A stretch of DNA of 64,000 nucleotides from Candidatus Thiosymbion ectosymbiont of Catanema sp. Cochon2018 (GTDB lineage Bacteria > Pseudomonadota > Gammaproteobacteria > Chromatiales > Chromatiaceae), in assembly GCA_011392765.1 (NCBI GenBank), contig WYCW01000001.1, positions 1,925,714 to 1,989,713 on the forward strand, read 5' to 3'. The translations under genes and the position numbers were made by a program. Below are positions 16,806 to 27,670 of this stretch, piece after piece (within the stretch, counting starts at the first letter, position 1; each line of letters opens with the position of its first letter). The notes under the pieces are model-generated. The model saw only the letters and a program-made list of their open reading frames with translations, did not search any database and was not told where the DNA came from.

Positions 16806-16876
16806 TTTATCCGCAGATTCCGCAGATTTTTCCGTTTTTCATCTGCGAGAATCTGTGAAATCTGCGGATTAAAAAG
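16806..16876. repeat. Stand-alone iterated stem-loop (GCAGATT type)
   Basis: TTTATCCGCAGATTCCGCAG, then a short loop, then the inverse ATCTGCGAGAATCTGTGAAA and TCTGCGGATTAAA. The arms are built from about three 9-11 nt iterations of CCGCAGATT. Located between the convergent DUF29 gene and aceK, it could also act as a terminator. Confidence 0.7.
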
Positions 16877-16891
16877 ATTTCGTTGTTCGCG

Positions 16892-18622
16892 TCAGGGTCG
16901 TGCGTGCCGGAAGCGCCGCTCCAACGGATAGGCAAACACGTCCTCCAGGTGTCCCATACGGATGCGCTCCTGGCGCTGGCGCCACCAGGCGGCATCCAGC
17001 AGTTCCCGGTGATACTCCAGAAAGCAGTCACGGATGCGGGGATCCGGGAGCAGAAAGGTCGCGAACTCCTCCGGGAAGACGTCTCCAGGCGCCGCCGTAT
17101 ACCAGGGCTCGTCCGCCAACTCCATCTCCGGAAACGGCGCCTCTGGAATTTCTCGAAAATTGCACTCGGTCAGATAGCAGATCTCGTCATAGTCATAAAA
17201 GACCACGCGACCCTGGCGGGTAACGCCGAAGTTCTTGAACAGCAAGTCGCCCGGAAAGATGTTCGCGGCGGCCAACTGCCTGATGGCGTTGCCGTATTCC
17301 CGAATCGCGTGTCTCAGCTGCCCTGCGTCCGCCGACTCCAGATAGAGATTGAGGGGACGCATGCGCCGTTCGATATACAGGTGTCTGATAACCACCTGAT
17401 CGCCCTCGATCGAGAGACTGCCTGCCGCCTCTTCCCGGAGCCGGGTCAACAAGGCATCGGAGAAGCGTTCCCGAGGAAAGGCCACATCGGAGTACTCCCA
17501 GGAATCCGCCATCCGCCCGACCCGATCGTGTAGCTTGACCAACTGGTACTTCTGCATGACCGCCTGCCGGGTCGTCGCCTTGGGGGGCGGGAAGCGATCC
17601 TTGATGACCTTGAACACGTAGGGAAAGGACGCCAGGGTGAAGACACACATCACCATGCCACGGATGCCTGGTGCTACCACCAACTCGTCGTTGGAGTAGC
17701 GCAGATGCTTGAGGAATGAGCGATAGAACTCCGCCTTGCCGAACTTGTGCAGGCCGATGGCCGTGTAGAGCTCGGCCTTGCCCTTGTGGGGCATCAGCGG
17801 CCGCAGGAATTCCACGATCGCAGCCGGCACCTCGGTGTCCACCATGAAGTAGGCGCGCGAGAAGCTGAAGATGTCCCCGATCTCATCGCTGCCCGTAAGC
17901 AGGGTGTCCATATAGAGACCGCCGTTCTCATCGTTCAGGATTGGAATGACGAAGGGGATCTGGTCGGCCCCGTTGATGGCCTTGCCGATGATGTAGGCGC
18001 CCTTGTTGCGATAAAAGGCCTGGCTCAGGACCACAAGCTGAAAGTTCTCGCGCCGGTCCTGGCCGCGCGGGAACCGGACCCGCATGGCACGGATGAGATT
18101 GCGTATATCGGATCGGATGGCATGGAAGGGCAGGCGAAACCCGAAGCCGGACAGGATTTCGCAGAGGATCTGAGCGAAGCCGTCCCGGGCCGGATAGTAA
18201 CAGCGGAAGCTGGGGACCTCCGATTCCAGGTGCTCGGTAGAGATTACCGGCCAGACGAAGATGAACTCATTATTGTAGTAGGTGCGGTGGAACAGGTGGC
18301 AGAAGACCGAATTGTAGTAGGTCTCCGCCAACTCCGGCTGGTGGTGCTCGGGCAGCAGGCGCAGATATTCGACCTTGACCCGCTGCCATAGACGTTCGTC
18401 GAGGTCCTGGATGGCGAACTCGGAGCGCAAACCGGCGATGGTCTCTCTGACATGCCGATCGTAGTAACTGATACGCTCGCGGGCGGTGCGCTGTACCTCC
18501 TCCCAGTCCGCGTCCTCGAACCACTGCCTTGCCCCCCCGGTCGTTATCCGGTACCACCGGTAATGGCGATTGAACCCGGAATGGATCGCCGTAGCGATCT
18601 GCTTTGCCAGAATCCATGCCAT
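16892..18622 (-). CDS. aceK: Isocitrate dehydrogenase kinase/phosphatase
   Basis: A 576-residue bifunctional enzyme that phosphorylates and inactivates isocitrate dehydrogenase and also reverses this, steering carbon to the glyoxylate shunt. Length matches E. coli AceK (578). Landmarks are YYNSVFCHLFHRTYYNNEFI, the ATP-binding segment PGIRGMVMCVFTLASFPYVF with KVIKDRFPPPK, NLYLESADAGQLRHAIREYG, and the C-terminal VFYDYDEICYLTECNFREIP. No isocitrate lyase or malate synthase gene is in the window, so it is not in the usual aceBAK operon. rraA lies upstream on the same strand about 120 bp away. Confidence 0.96.
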   Translation of the reverse strand: MAWILAKQIATAIHSGFNRHYRWYRITTGGARQWFEDADWEEVQRTARERISYYDRHVRETIAGLRSEFAIQDLDERLWQRVKVEYLRLLPEHHQPELAETYYNSVFCHLFHRTYYNNEFIFVWPVISTEHLESEVPSFRCYYPARDGFAQILCEILSGFGFRLPFHAIRSDIRNLIRAMRVRFPRGQDRRENFQLVVLSQAFYRNKGAYIIGKAINGADQIPFVIPILNDENGGLYMDTLLTGSDEIGDIFSFSRAYFMVDTEVPAAIVEFLRPLMPHKGKAELYTAIGLHKFGKAEFYRSFLKHLRYSNDELVVAPGIRGMVMCVFTLASFPYVFKVIKDRFPPPKATTRQAVMQKYQLVKLHDRVGRMADSWEYSDVAFPRERFSDALLTRLREEAAGSLSIEGDQVVIRHLYIERRMRPLNLYLESADAGQLRHAIREYGNAIRQLAAANIFPGDLLFKNFGVTRQGRVVFYDYDEICYLTECNFREIPEAPFPEMELADEPWYTAAPGDVFPEEFATFLLPDPRIRDCFLEYHRELLDAAWWRQRQERIRMGHLEDVFAYPLERRFRHARP

Positions 18623-18745
18623 CAGTATGACCGTTAATGCGGCGGCGGGTTTGATGGAGGTGCCGTCACTTGGGTTACGTCAGGTACCGCAGACTCCTCT
18701 TGATGCCGGGGTAAAATCGCCGCCTGCCTGGCGGTAGACAGGTCC

Positions 18746-19234
18746 TCACCCCAAAACTTCGAGTGCCTCCGCGGAGACCAGGATGCCGTCCTCGTCGCAA
18801 TAGATGTAATCACCCGGCCGAAAACGGACGCCGGCGAAACTTACCGGGATGTCCCGCTGCCCTTCCCCGCGCTTCTCGCTCTTGCGCGGATTGGCAGCCA
18901 GCGCCTTTACCCCCAGCGCCATACCGGCGAGCTCGACCGTATCCCGCACACAGCCGAACATCAGCACCCCGCGCCAGCCGTTCTCCACGGCACTGGCCGC
19001 GATCAGATCGCCCAGCATCGCGCAACGCAGGGAACCGCCGGCATCCACGACCAGCACCCTCCCCTCCCCCGGTTCGCCCAGAACGGCCTTGACCAGGGAA
19101 TTGTCCTCGAAACACTTGACCGTGGCGATAGGACCGCAAAAGCGGGCGTGACCCCCGAAATCCCGGAAGATGGGGTCGCAGACCCGGACCCGGTCGCCAT
19201 GGTCATCGTAGAGATCGGCGGTTTTGAAGGTCAT
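18746..19234 (-). CDS. rraA: RraA family protein (RNase E inhibitor / HMG aldolase-like)
   Basis: A 162-residue protein starting MTFKTADLYDDHGDRVRVCD; the long upstream extension of the frame is antisense to serS and was rejected. The RraA trimeric-barrel features GRVLVVDAGGSLRCAMLGDL and GWRGVLMFGCVRDTVELAGM, with the R-D pair of the aldolase-like metal site, are intact. Proteobacterial RraA binds the RNase E/helicase machinery and slows mRNA decay; related proteins are 4-hydroxy-4-methyl-2-oxoglutarate aldolases, and sequence alone does not separate these fully. The MTFKTADL opening favours RraA. It follows serS on the same strand. Confidence 0.88.
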   Translation of the reverse strand: MTFKTADLYDDHGDRVRVCDPIFRDFGGHARFCGPIATVKCFEDNSLVKAVLGEPGEGRVLVVDAGGSLRCAMLGDLIAASAVENGWRGVLMFGCVRDTVELAGMALGVKALAANPRKSEKRGEGQRDIPVSFAGVRFRPGDYIYCDEDGILVSAEALEVLG

Positions 19235-19331
19235 TGGGCTGGCTGTCGAATCTGCCATGATTATATACCGAGCAAGAGTTATCTGTTGTTCCAACGCTGA
19301 ATCTATTCTAAATCGCAGGTCACTATACAGT

Positions 19332-20919
<1,588 letters not shown>

Positions 20920-20923
<4 letters not shown>

Positions 20924-21294
20924 AATGACCTCCCGAGCAACAGACCGACCCGGCAGGCCGCCAGACAGACCAACACACTCAGCCCCAGGTTGACAAAGGC
21001 CCGATCCCAGTAGCCCTCCTCGATCAGGGCCAGGGTCTCGATCGAGAAAGTGGAAAAGGTCGTGAAGGCCCCTAAAAACCCTACCAGCACCGCGGCCCGC
21101 AGCTCCGGCCCGGCGGTCGACCGCTCGATGAGGAGCACGAACAGCAGGCCCATCAGGAAGGACCCCAGGGTATTCACCACCAGCGTTCCCCAAGGCAGTT
21201 CCCGGCCAAGCAGCCGGTAGACACCGCTCGACAGCCAAAAGCGCCCGAGGGCCCCCAATGCACCGCCGCCGGCAATGGCCAAAATCTGCAGCAA
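20920..21294 (-). CDS. crcB: CrcB/FluC fluoride channel
   Basis: A 124-residue inner-membrane protein with four hydrophobic helices, acting as a dual-topology dimer that exports fluoride. GGALGALGRFWLSS, PWGTLVVNTLGSFLMGLLFV (with the conserved Asn) and GFLGAFTTFSTFSIETLALI (the phenylalanine-box region TTFSTFS) are all intact. First gene of the operon with DUF190 and serS. No fluoride riboswitch was recognised in the 80 bp upstream, which is filled by repeat sequence from 21376. Confidence 0.95.
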
Positions 21295-21375
21295 ACCCCT
21301 GTCTCCTTCCGAAAGTCGGATAGTCTACCCCGGCGCGCCGTCTTTCACCGCACGGTGAACCGGGGCGGCAAGACA

Positions 21376-21621
21376 TTAAGATCCCTTGAGGGACCCGCAT
21401 CTTTACCAATGAGTCAAGTTTGTGCACGGCACAAAAACTCACATCTCCTCATGCAGCACTTGGGGGTATTGCGCCCATTGTTTTTATCCGCAGATTACGC
21501 AGATTTTCGCAGATTATTTCTATTCTTAATCTGCGAAAATCTGCGTAATCTGCGGATAAAAGATGGCGCCGAAACGAGTCAAGAATTCACCCCTCGTCGG
21601 TCTGAGGCAGAGCCTCGCTAG
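21376..21621 (+). repeat. CTAG-bounded element D2 (GCAGATT module)
   Basis: Left arm (TTAAGATCCCTTGAGGGACC) and right arm (CGTCGGTCTGAGGCAGAGCC, GCTAG) enclose TTATCCGCAGATTACGCAGA and its inverse. The right-hand CTAG contains the stop codon of the porin-like gene. Nearly identical to D6 (47752-47997), which is inverted. Confidence 0.85.
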
Positions 21622-22805
21622 AAATAACGTGTCAGCTCGATCCGGATGAAATCGTCCGCCGCGAACGCCGCGAGTGGATCGTGGGAAGCGATATCCGAAA
21701 AGAGCTGGCCCTCGAGGGAGAGCTTGTAGCTCTGTCCGATGCGGCGGCTCGCCTCGACTCGAAATGATTTGCCGGCGTGATCGAGATCGAAGATACCGCC
21801 GGCCAGTACCTCACTGCTCTGGGTATCGTTGAAGGTCAGCCGGGTGCCGATAAAGAGGTCGTCCTGTAACGGCGAATTCGCAGCGAGCCGGCGCGAGTCA
21901 TAGTGGTATTCACTCAATACACCCAGGTCGAGCGGGGTGTCATGGATGCCGACGAAGGTATATTCGAAGCCGCCGACCGCCGCACGATAGTCTTCCTGTT
22001 CGGTGTCACGGTGTACCGCCTCGAGCTTCCATAGCCACGCCTCGCCGGTGTATTGAAATTCCAGGCCCGCCTGCCGCAGCTGGGGGTAATAGGGTATGAG
22101 GATGGATTCACTGCCCTTGGTGCCGGGCAGAAGCTCCGGGTCGCGCGCGGTGCCGTCGAACCAGGAAAGCGCCGCATCGACGGCGCCGATGGTCTGATTC
22201 CAGCGCAGGGCGTAATCGAGGTGCTTTTGCTCCGCATCGGATTCATAGCGCGCCTGGTCGGTGTCAACGACCAGCGGCGTGCGCAAGCGCCCCTCGGCGC
22301 CCGGGAAGGTGCGTTCACGAAACCAGGGCAGCAGAAAGAGGTCGATCGCTCCATCCTCCAGCACCCTGGTGACACGTACCATCGGTTGGCCCAGCTTATC
22401 CTCGCCGTCGATGTTCTCGATCAGATCCGTCTGATTGACGATGTCGACCAGGTGCTGGGATTCGGTCACCCCCCAGAATACCTTGTCGATGCCGGCGCGG
22501 ACCTCCCAGCCGTCGGCCACGTGCAGATATTTGAGCTCCCGGATGTCGGCGTGGGTGCGCTCCTCATCCATGCTATCGACACGCACGAAAGGAATGAAGG
22601 TGAATGCTTGGTCGCCGTCGTTCCACCGGTGGCGGAGCTCGGGCTGGAAGCTGAGCGACAGGCCATTGTCCTTTTGTTCGGGCCACTGGGCGGTGGAGGG
22701 AAAGGTACGCACCTCGACGGCCAGATTCCCGGACCACTCCACCGGGTATGCCGCAGACGCGACCGCCATCGAGAACGCCGGTAGCAGCCTTTTTATAAGT
22801 CTCAT
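21618..22805 (-). CDS. Outer-membrane beta-barrel protein of an MMPL export cluster
   Basis: A 395-residue protein. The start MRLIKRLLPAFSMAVASAAY gives a normal signal peptide cleaved near ASAAYPVEW; the longer frame upstream is rejected. The rest is made of alternating aromatic/polar strands (GNLAVEVRTFPSTAQW, LHVADGWEVRAGIDKVFWGV, DYALRWNQTIGAVDAALSWF) and ends ELTRYF, the terminal Phe typical of barrel proteins inserted by BAM. It lies downstream of a LolA-like protein and an MMPL transporter on the same strand, a recurring gammaproteobacterial trio. It probably forms the outer-membrane part or receptor of that system. The TAG stop lies in the CTAG edge of element D2. Confidence 0.75.
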   Translation of the reverse strand: MRLIKRLLPAFSMAVASAAYPVEWSGNLAVEVRTFPSTAQWPEQKDNGLSLSFQPELRHRWNDGDQAFTFIPFVRVDSMDEERTHADIRELKYLHVADGWEVRAGIDKVFWGVTESQHLVDIVNQTDLIENIDGEDKLGQPMVRVTRVLEDGAIDLFLLPWFRERTFPGAEGRLRTPLVVDTDQARYESDAEQKHLDYALRWNQTIGAVDAALSWFDGTARDPELLPGTKGSESILIPYYPQLRQAGLEFQYTGEAWLWKLEAVHRDTEQEDYRAAVGGFEYTFVGIHDTPLDLGVLSEYHYDSRRLAANSPLQDDLFIGTRLTFNDTQSSEVLAGGIFDLDHAGKSFRVEASRRIGQSYKLSLEGQLFSDIASHDPLAAFAADDFIRIELTRYF

Positions 22806-22938
22806 CGGAGTGTGCCGCCGGGTGGTGGGTAAATTTTGAATAGGAACCGATTCGATCCCCTCCCCGCCTGCGGCACCTGTCTGCCGCAGGCAGGTGCAGG
22901 CGCCTGCGCTACGAGGGCGCGGGGTATTTGCTGTAGGA

Positions 22939-23721
22939 TCAACGCAGGCGTGCAAGTGCATTTTTGTTGAAATCACCGCTGCCGAGTCCCGTGCCGAAGC
23001 GGTAATTCGACCATTTCAGTGTGGTCGCCTTCCCGGTCAGGTGGTTTTGCATAAACATCTCGTCGGCGCGCCAGTAGTTGCCGTAGGACTTATAGCCTTT
23101 CCACTTGAGTGTCTTGAGGTGGGCACCTTTGCGATCGTAGTACTCCACCTTCACGGGGCGGTATTCCCTGGTATCGAGCCAACTGATTTGGCGTGAGTAG
23201 CCCGAATACTTGTAGGCCGGGGTGCGCTCTATCACATGGCAGCGCCAACCGCCGCCGCAGGCCTCTTCCCGCAGGTATTTATAGCGGTATTTCCCGACTT
23301 CCTGCGAGCCCAGGTCCTCGAATGCGAACTCGCTGCCCATGAAGGGACCGGATTTATTGCGCGAGGCGATGCGCTTGACGCGCTTCAGGGCCGGCAAATA
23401 GAGCCACTGATCGTCCGGCTGCAGGCCATGCGAAAAGGTCAACATCGCGGTCCCCTTGACATCGGCCGGCTCGTCGAACAGGGATAGACCCTTATCGCCG
23501 TCGTTTCGTACTTCGAGCGTTTTGGTGCGGATTTTGCGCACACTCTTGCTGCCCCTGCGGTTGCGCAGAATCATGATCATATCGGCGGTTTGGTCCTTCC
23601 AACCGCTGTCACGCCGATCGGCCGCTTTGGCGATCCGCAATCCCTTCTTTTCTGGGGTCTCGGCCATGAGCGGTGTGCTGAAAACCAGCAGAATCAGGAT
23701 CGGAACCAGTCGTCTCTTCAT
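22939..23721 (-). CDS. Outer membrane lipoprotein-sorting (LolA-like) protein
   Basis: A 260-residue periplasmic protein with signal peptide MKRRLVPILILLVFSTPLMA. The mature part has the family pattern of MMPL-associated LolA-like proteins: SGWKDQTADMIMILRNRRGS, DKGLSLFDEPADVKGTAMLT, QWLYLPALKRVKRIASRNKS, GPFMGSEFAFEDLGSQEVGK and ISWLDTREYRPVKVEYYDRK. These unclosed beta-barrels bind lipid in the periplasm. Between an MMPL permease and an outer-membrane barrel, it would carry a hydrophobic cargo between the membranes. The substrate is unknown. Confidence 0.88.
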   Translation of the reverse strand: MKRRLVPILILLVFSTPLMAETPEKKGLRIAKAADRRDSGWKDQTADMIMILRNRRGSKSVRKIRTKTLEVRNDGDKGLSLFDEPADVKGTAMLTFSHGLQPDDQWLYLPALKRVKRIASRNKSGPFMGSEFAFEDLGSQEVGKYRYKYLREEACGGGWRCHVIERTPAYKYSGYSRQISWLDTREYRPVKVEYYDRKGAHLKTLKWKGYKSYGNYWRADEMFMQNHLTGKATTLKWSNYRFGTGLGSGDFNKNALARLR

Positions 23722-23806
23722 CGTTTTCTCCTGAGTCGCGTGAGGTGGGGATATTCCGCCATATTTAGGGGCTGTTGACTACGACCGCGTAAATCCGACG
23801 AGTTCT

Positions 23807-23952
23807 GAGAGCCTGTATAAGAACTAACCTATTGATTTTTATGAGCCTGACCCGTAGGGTGGGCTGTGCCCACCACGATGGACCTCCTCGGTGGGCACAG
23901 CCCACCCTACGTCGATTTTTATAATCAATGAGTTAGTTTTAGACAGCCTCTG
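23807..23952. repeat. Palindromic element G1 (GTAGGGTGGGC module)
   Basis: Ends GAGAGCCTGTATAAGAACTA and, inverted, TAGTTTTAGACAGCCTCTG. An inner palindrome GTAGGGTGGGCTGTGCCCAC is repeated inverted as GTGGGCACAGCCCACCCTAC. Related copies at 48172-48276 and, split by an IS110, at 56854 and 58306. Confidence 0.75.
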
Positions 23953-24038
23953 AAAGTGCCAACAGGCTTGCTATCCATGGCGTCTGGGTCCCGGCGTCTC
24001 AGCCGGGACAAGAATCTTTTCTCTTTTTTGTCCACAGA

Positions 24039-26384
24039 TTACACGGACTTTCGCAGATGTTCTGTCGGGGCGAGAGCATTGCCATGCCCGTGTTCCCCCC
24101 GTTGCAGCCACTCGTCCAGGCGCATCAACAGCGGCGGTAGAAATAAGAAATCGCACACCAGGGCGAATGCGATCACGATCGAGACCAGGAGCCCCATGGC
24201 ACTGTTGAGCTCGAACGACGAGGTCGCCAACACCAGAAAGCCGCCGATCAAGGCGATCGAAGTCACCCAGAGCGCGACGCCGACTGTCTCAAAAGCGTAG
24301 CGGACCGCCTGGGCGGCATCGAGCCCCTGCTCGCGGCGGGCGCGCAGATATTTGCTCAGAAAGTGCACCGTATCGTCGACCACGATGCCGAGGGTCATCG
24401 CCGCGACCACGGAAACGCCGAGGCCGATCTCACCGTCGATCAGCGCCCACACGCCGAACGCCATGCCCGCCGGCACCAGGTTCGGGATCAGGCTCACGAG
24501 CCCGTAGCGCCGGGATTTCAACGCGACCATCAACAACAGCGAGATCAGGATCAGGGCGATGACCGTGCCGCCCAACATGCTGCGGATATTGCGGGTCCCG
24601 ATGTGCGAGAACATCACCGTCGGACTGGCGCCGTAGGTGAGGATCTCCGGTGTATGCCGCTCCATCCAGTCGTAGACGCGCCGCTCGAAGGCGAGTACCT
24701 CCCTGGTCGATAGGGTGTGCATGGTCACTGTCAAACGGGTCGCCCGCTTATCGATATCGATCTGGTTATTGAGGTCCAGGCCATAGGGCAGCGACATCTC
24801 GTACAGCAGCAGATACTGGGCGGCGAGATCGCGCTGCTCGGGCAGGCGATACCAGGCGTCCGCATCGCCGTGCAGATTGCGATTCAGGCGCTTGAAGATA
24901 TCCGTGATGGTATTGACATGTACTACCTCCGGCTGGGTGTGCAGCCACTCGGCCAGTTCCTCGATCTGCCGCTGGCGCGCCGGTGAGGCAACGCCGCCCG
25001 CCTCCCCCGAGTCGAGCGAATAGTCGATAAAATCGACGCCGGTCAGGTTGTCGGCAATGAAATCGGTATCGGTGCGGAAGCGGATGCGTTCGTCGAAATA
25101 GTGCAGGAAGACGTCATTGGTCTCGTTGATCGGCACCAGCGCGACCAGGGTCAGGATGAGCGCGCCCATCCCAACCAGCAATCGGCGGCGGCGCCGGATC
25201 ACCCAGTCGGCAAACCGCTGCATCCGGTGGCCGTCCGGCCGCCGCCGTTCGCGCACCAAAGACGGCAACAGGGTCACCAGCGCCGGCAGGAAGGTGACCG
25301 AAAGCACGAACGCGATCATGACACCGAGCGCAGAGATAGTGCCCAGATGCCCGAACGGCGGTGCCTCGGAGAAATTCAGTGTCAGAAAACCGATCGCGGT
25401 GGTCACCGAGGTCAGGAAGACAGGGGCGAAATTGATGCGCAGGCTCTCTGCCATGGCCTGTTTCTTTTCATGGCCCCGGCGCAGGCCCTGCATCCAGTTG
25501 GTGAGGATATGGACACAGTCGGCGACCGCCAAGGTCAGGATGATGGTCGGTGCGGACATCAAGGGTCCGGTCAGCGGCATGCCGGACCAGCCAGCGATTC
25601 CCATGGCGGCGATCACCGAGAAGAGGATCACCAACACCGTCGCCAGGGTGCCGACCAGGCCCCGCAATTGCAGCAGGACGGCGACGACGATGACCAGCAG
25701 CGCCAGCGGCAGGAGATGGGTCATGTCATACCGGGAGGCCTCGGCAAAGGCGTTGTTTATCATCACGACGCCGCTCAGATAGACCTTGATCTCCGGATAG
25801 GTCCGCTCCACATGGGCGGCGATCTCGCGCGCCTTCGCGGCCACCGCCGGTACCTCCGCGCTCTGGTTTTTTCCCGGCAGCTCGACGGTGATATTGACCG
25901 CTGTGACATGGCCCTGGGGCGAGACCAATCGCCGCACCAGGAGGGGCTCACCCAGGGCGATCGCGCGTACCCGGTCTACCTGATCCGGAGTCATGGCCGC
26001 CGGGTCCTCGATCAGATCGATGACCGTCAGATCGTCCCCTTCGGCATAGGTATGTTGGTAGTTACTCAGAGAATCGACGCGCAGCGAGTAGGGTATCTGC
26101 CAGGCCCGTTCGGTGACATCGACGATCGCCGCGAAGCCCCGCGGCGTGAAGACGTCGCCCGACGCGGGCGCCAGCACGATCAGCAGGTTGTCGTTCTTGG
26201 TGTAGGTATCCTGCAAGGTCTCGAAGGCGGTGAGCTGGGGATTCTCGTCACTGAAGAACACCCGGTAATCGCTGGAAAACTCTAGCAACCGGCCGCCGCT
26301 CCCGGCCAGCGCCACCAGCAGTAGGGTCGCTGCGATCACCCACCAACGGTGGGTCAAAATCCAGCTCGAATAGGTCTCGTTCAC
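24039..26384 (-). CDS. MMPL/RND superfamily transporter
   Basis: A 781-residue inner-membrane permease of the RND/MMPL type. Two repeats each have one helix, a large periplasmic loop and five further helices: WVIAATLLLVALAGSGGRLL near 14, LLPLALLVIVVAVLLQLRGL near 220, an Asp-bearing PTIILTLAVADCVHILTNWM, then a second half starting near 395 (RLLVGMGALILTLVALVPIN) with GLGVSVVAAMTLGIVVDDTV. The paired Asp residues in VADCVH and VVDDTVHF fit proton-coupled transport. First gene of the cluster with the LolA-like and barrel proteins. Its last codons (HLRKSV) and stop lie in a GCAGATT-type repeat, so the natural C-terminus may be altered. Confidence 0.88.
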   Translation of the reverse strand: MNETYSSWILTHRWWVIAATLLLVALAGSGGRLLEFSSDYRVFFSDENPQLTAFETLQDTYTKNDNLLIVLAPASGDVFTPRGFAAIVDVTERAWQIPYSLRVDSLSNYQHTYAEGDDLTVIDLIEDPAAMTPDQVDRVRAIALGEPLLVRRLVSPQGHVTAVNITVELPGKNQSAEVPAVAAKAREIAAHVERTYPEIKVYLSGVVMINNAFAEASRYDMTHLLPLALLVIVVAVLLQLRGLVGTLATVLVILFSVIAAMGIAGWSGMPLTGPLMSAPTIILTLAVADCVHILTNWMQGLRRGHEKKQAMAESLRINFAPVFLTSVTTAIGFLTLNFSEAPPFGHLGTISALGVMIAFVLSVTFLPALVTLLPSLVRERRRPDGHRMQRFADWVIRRRRRLLVGMGALILTLVALVPINETNDVFLHYFDERIRFRTDTDFIADNLTGVDFIDYSLDSGEAGGVASPARQRQIEELAEWLHTQPEVVHVNTITDIFKRLNRNLHGDADAWYRLPEQRDLAAQYLLLYEMSLPYGLDLNNQIDIDKRATRLTVTMHTLSTREVLAFERRVYDWMERHTPEILTYGASPTVMFSHIGTRNIRSMLGGTVIALILISLLLMVALKSRRYGLVSLIPNLVPAGMAFGVWALIDGEIGLGVSVVAAMTLGIVVDDTVHFLSKYLRARREQGLDAAQAVRYAFETVGVALWVTSIALIGGFLVLATSSFELNSAMGLLVSIVIAFALVCDFLFLPPLLMRLDEWLQRGEHGHGNALAPTEHLRKSV

Positions 26385-26838
26385 TTCGTTTCCCCGTGCC
26401 TTTGGCGTAACCGGATCGAGAGTTATTGCAAGTTCGGTGTAATCCTATCAGAGAGGGGTGCGAACCACATCCATGGAATCGATCAACGACAAGACTTCGA
26501 CTTCAATCGTGTCTCTCACTTCAGGGCACTTTGAAAAATACGATTTCCGTCAACGGCACGCATGAATAATCCATGGCTTAGAGTCGCTTAATTAGTGAAA
26601 ACGCCTATTTTTCAAGGCGCCCTTTATTGAAATCCTGCTCATTCATGTTTTTCGGATGCTGTTCCGCAATCTTATTGGTGCCGGGTGAGTCATCGGTGGG
26701 CACCCCCCTACCCTGCCGGCGATTGGAAGCCGGAAGCAGTTTATACGCACTCACCCCGGATTGGACAAGGCTCCGGGTTGCCGATACGGCAGCGGATGTG
26801 AAAGAATGCGAAGGAAAGCCATCTTTACGAGAAGCCCT
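26385..26838. other. Intergenic with the 100-bp TGAAAAATA element
   Basis: No gene. A complete palindromic element occupies 26523-26622. 26732-26755 matches the TTTATACGC(G)CTCACCC end of family H. The region is rich in short inverted repeats. Confidence 0.5.
26523..26622 (+). repeat. 100-bp element with TGAAAAATA terminal repeats
   Basis: Ends AGGGCACTTTGAAAAATA and CTATTTTTCAAGGCGCCCT are inverted repeats. The inner sequence (CGTCAACGGC..., AATAATC...GAGTCGC) matches 52457-52558 in reverse almost throughout, and a lone right end lies at 3318-3348. MITE-like; no coding capacity. Confidence 0.75.
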
Positions 26839-27378
26839 TTGATCGACCCGGACGGCTTCAGGCCCAACGTTGGAATCATACTGACCAATACCGAGCGCCA
26901 TCTGTTTTGGGGACGACGCACGGGCGAGAACGCCTGGCAGTTCCCTCAAGGCGGCATCAAATCGGACGAAACGCCCACCCAGGCGATGTTTCGGGAGCTC
27001 CGGGAGGAGGTCGGCCTTCAGCCTCACCATGTGACCCTGCTCGGGAGCACTAAACGCTGGCTTCGCTATCGCCTCCCCAAGCGTTTCATCCGCCGCCATT
27101 GCACACCCATCTGCATCGGCCAGAAACAGGTATGGTTCATGCTCAGGGTAGACTGCGGCGAGGATACCTTTTGCCTCGACAAGTGCGACACACCCGAGTT
27201 CGATACCTGGCGGTGGGTGGGATATTGGCAGCCACTGCAGGAGGTCATTTACTTCAAGCGCCGTGTCTACCGGCAGGCACTCGAGGAGCTGGCCCCCCTC
27301 CTCTATCCGGAAGGCCCACCTGTGCGTCAGGCACCATCCTCCGGACGCCGGACCGTGCTGCGACGCAAGCGGGGTTAG
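26839..27378 (+). CDS. rppH: RNA 5'-pyrophosphohydrolase (Nudix)
   Basis: A 179-residue cytosolic Nudix hydrolase that removes pyrophosphate from 5'-triphosphorylated RNA and so triggers decay. The Nudix box is complete: [20 protein letters not shown] then VGL (consensus GX5EX7REUXEEXGU). [18 protein letters not shown] and the C-terminal [20 protein letters not shown] with [11 protein letters not shown] are RppH hallmarks. A TTG start is chosen since the family begins (M)[11 protein letters not shown]; an ATG at 26806 ([17 protein letters not shown]) is the alternative. Confidence 0.93.
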   Translation: MIDPDGFRPNVGIILTNTERHLFWGRRTGENAWQFPQGGIKSDETPTQAMFRELREEVGLQPHHVTLLGSTKRWLRYRLPKRFIRRHCTPICIGQKQVWFMLRVDCGEDTFCLDKCDTPEFDTWRWVGYWQPLQEVIYFKRRVYRQALEELAPLLYPEGPPVRQAPSSGRRTVLRRKRG

Positions 27379-27670
27379 GGGCAGGGCGAGCGCGTATAAA
27401 TCCTTCCGAAAACATGATCTTGTAGGTTGGGCAAAGGCGCGCCAGGCCTGCCCCGACGAAGGAGGGGGACGGTGCGCCGTGCCCAACGAAATGCTGTCGA
27501 CATTCATCATAATAGAGTCCGACCGGGACCGATAGTGGGCTGTGCCCACCGGGGAGATACCGTATTTGGCGGGTACCTGTCTGCCGCCAGGCAGGCAGCC
27601 TACTCTACTCTTTCTCGCCGCGCCTGGTCAGCACCAAAAATATTTCACAATCGCCCTCGCTTAAGAACAA

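Noticed and set aside
21295-21375. Fluoride riboswitch upstream of crcB
   Set aside because: The 80 bp before the gene lacks the GGxGAUGG...pseudoknot pattern and ends in repeat DNA.
25101-26285. A 394-residue plus-strand frame opposite the MMPL gene, and similar ones opposite acnA, pfp and aceK
   Set aside because: All lie wholly inside genes with clear families on the other strand and show low-complexity, charge-biased sequence without a ribosome site.
26605-27549. A 314-residue minus-strand frame across rppH
   Set aside because: It is the antisense of a complete Nudix gene.
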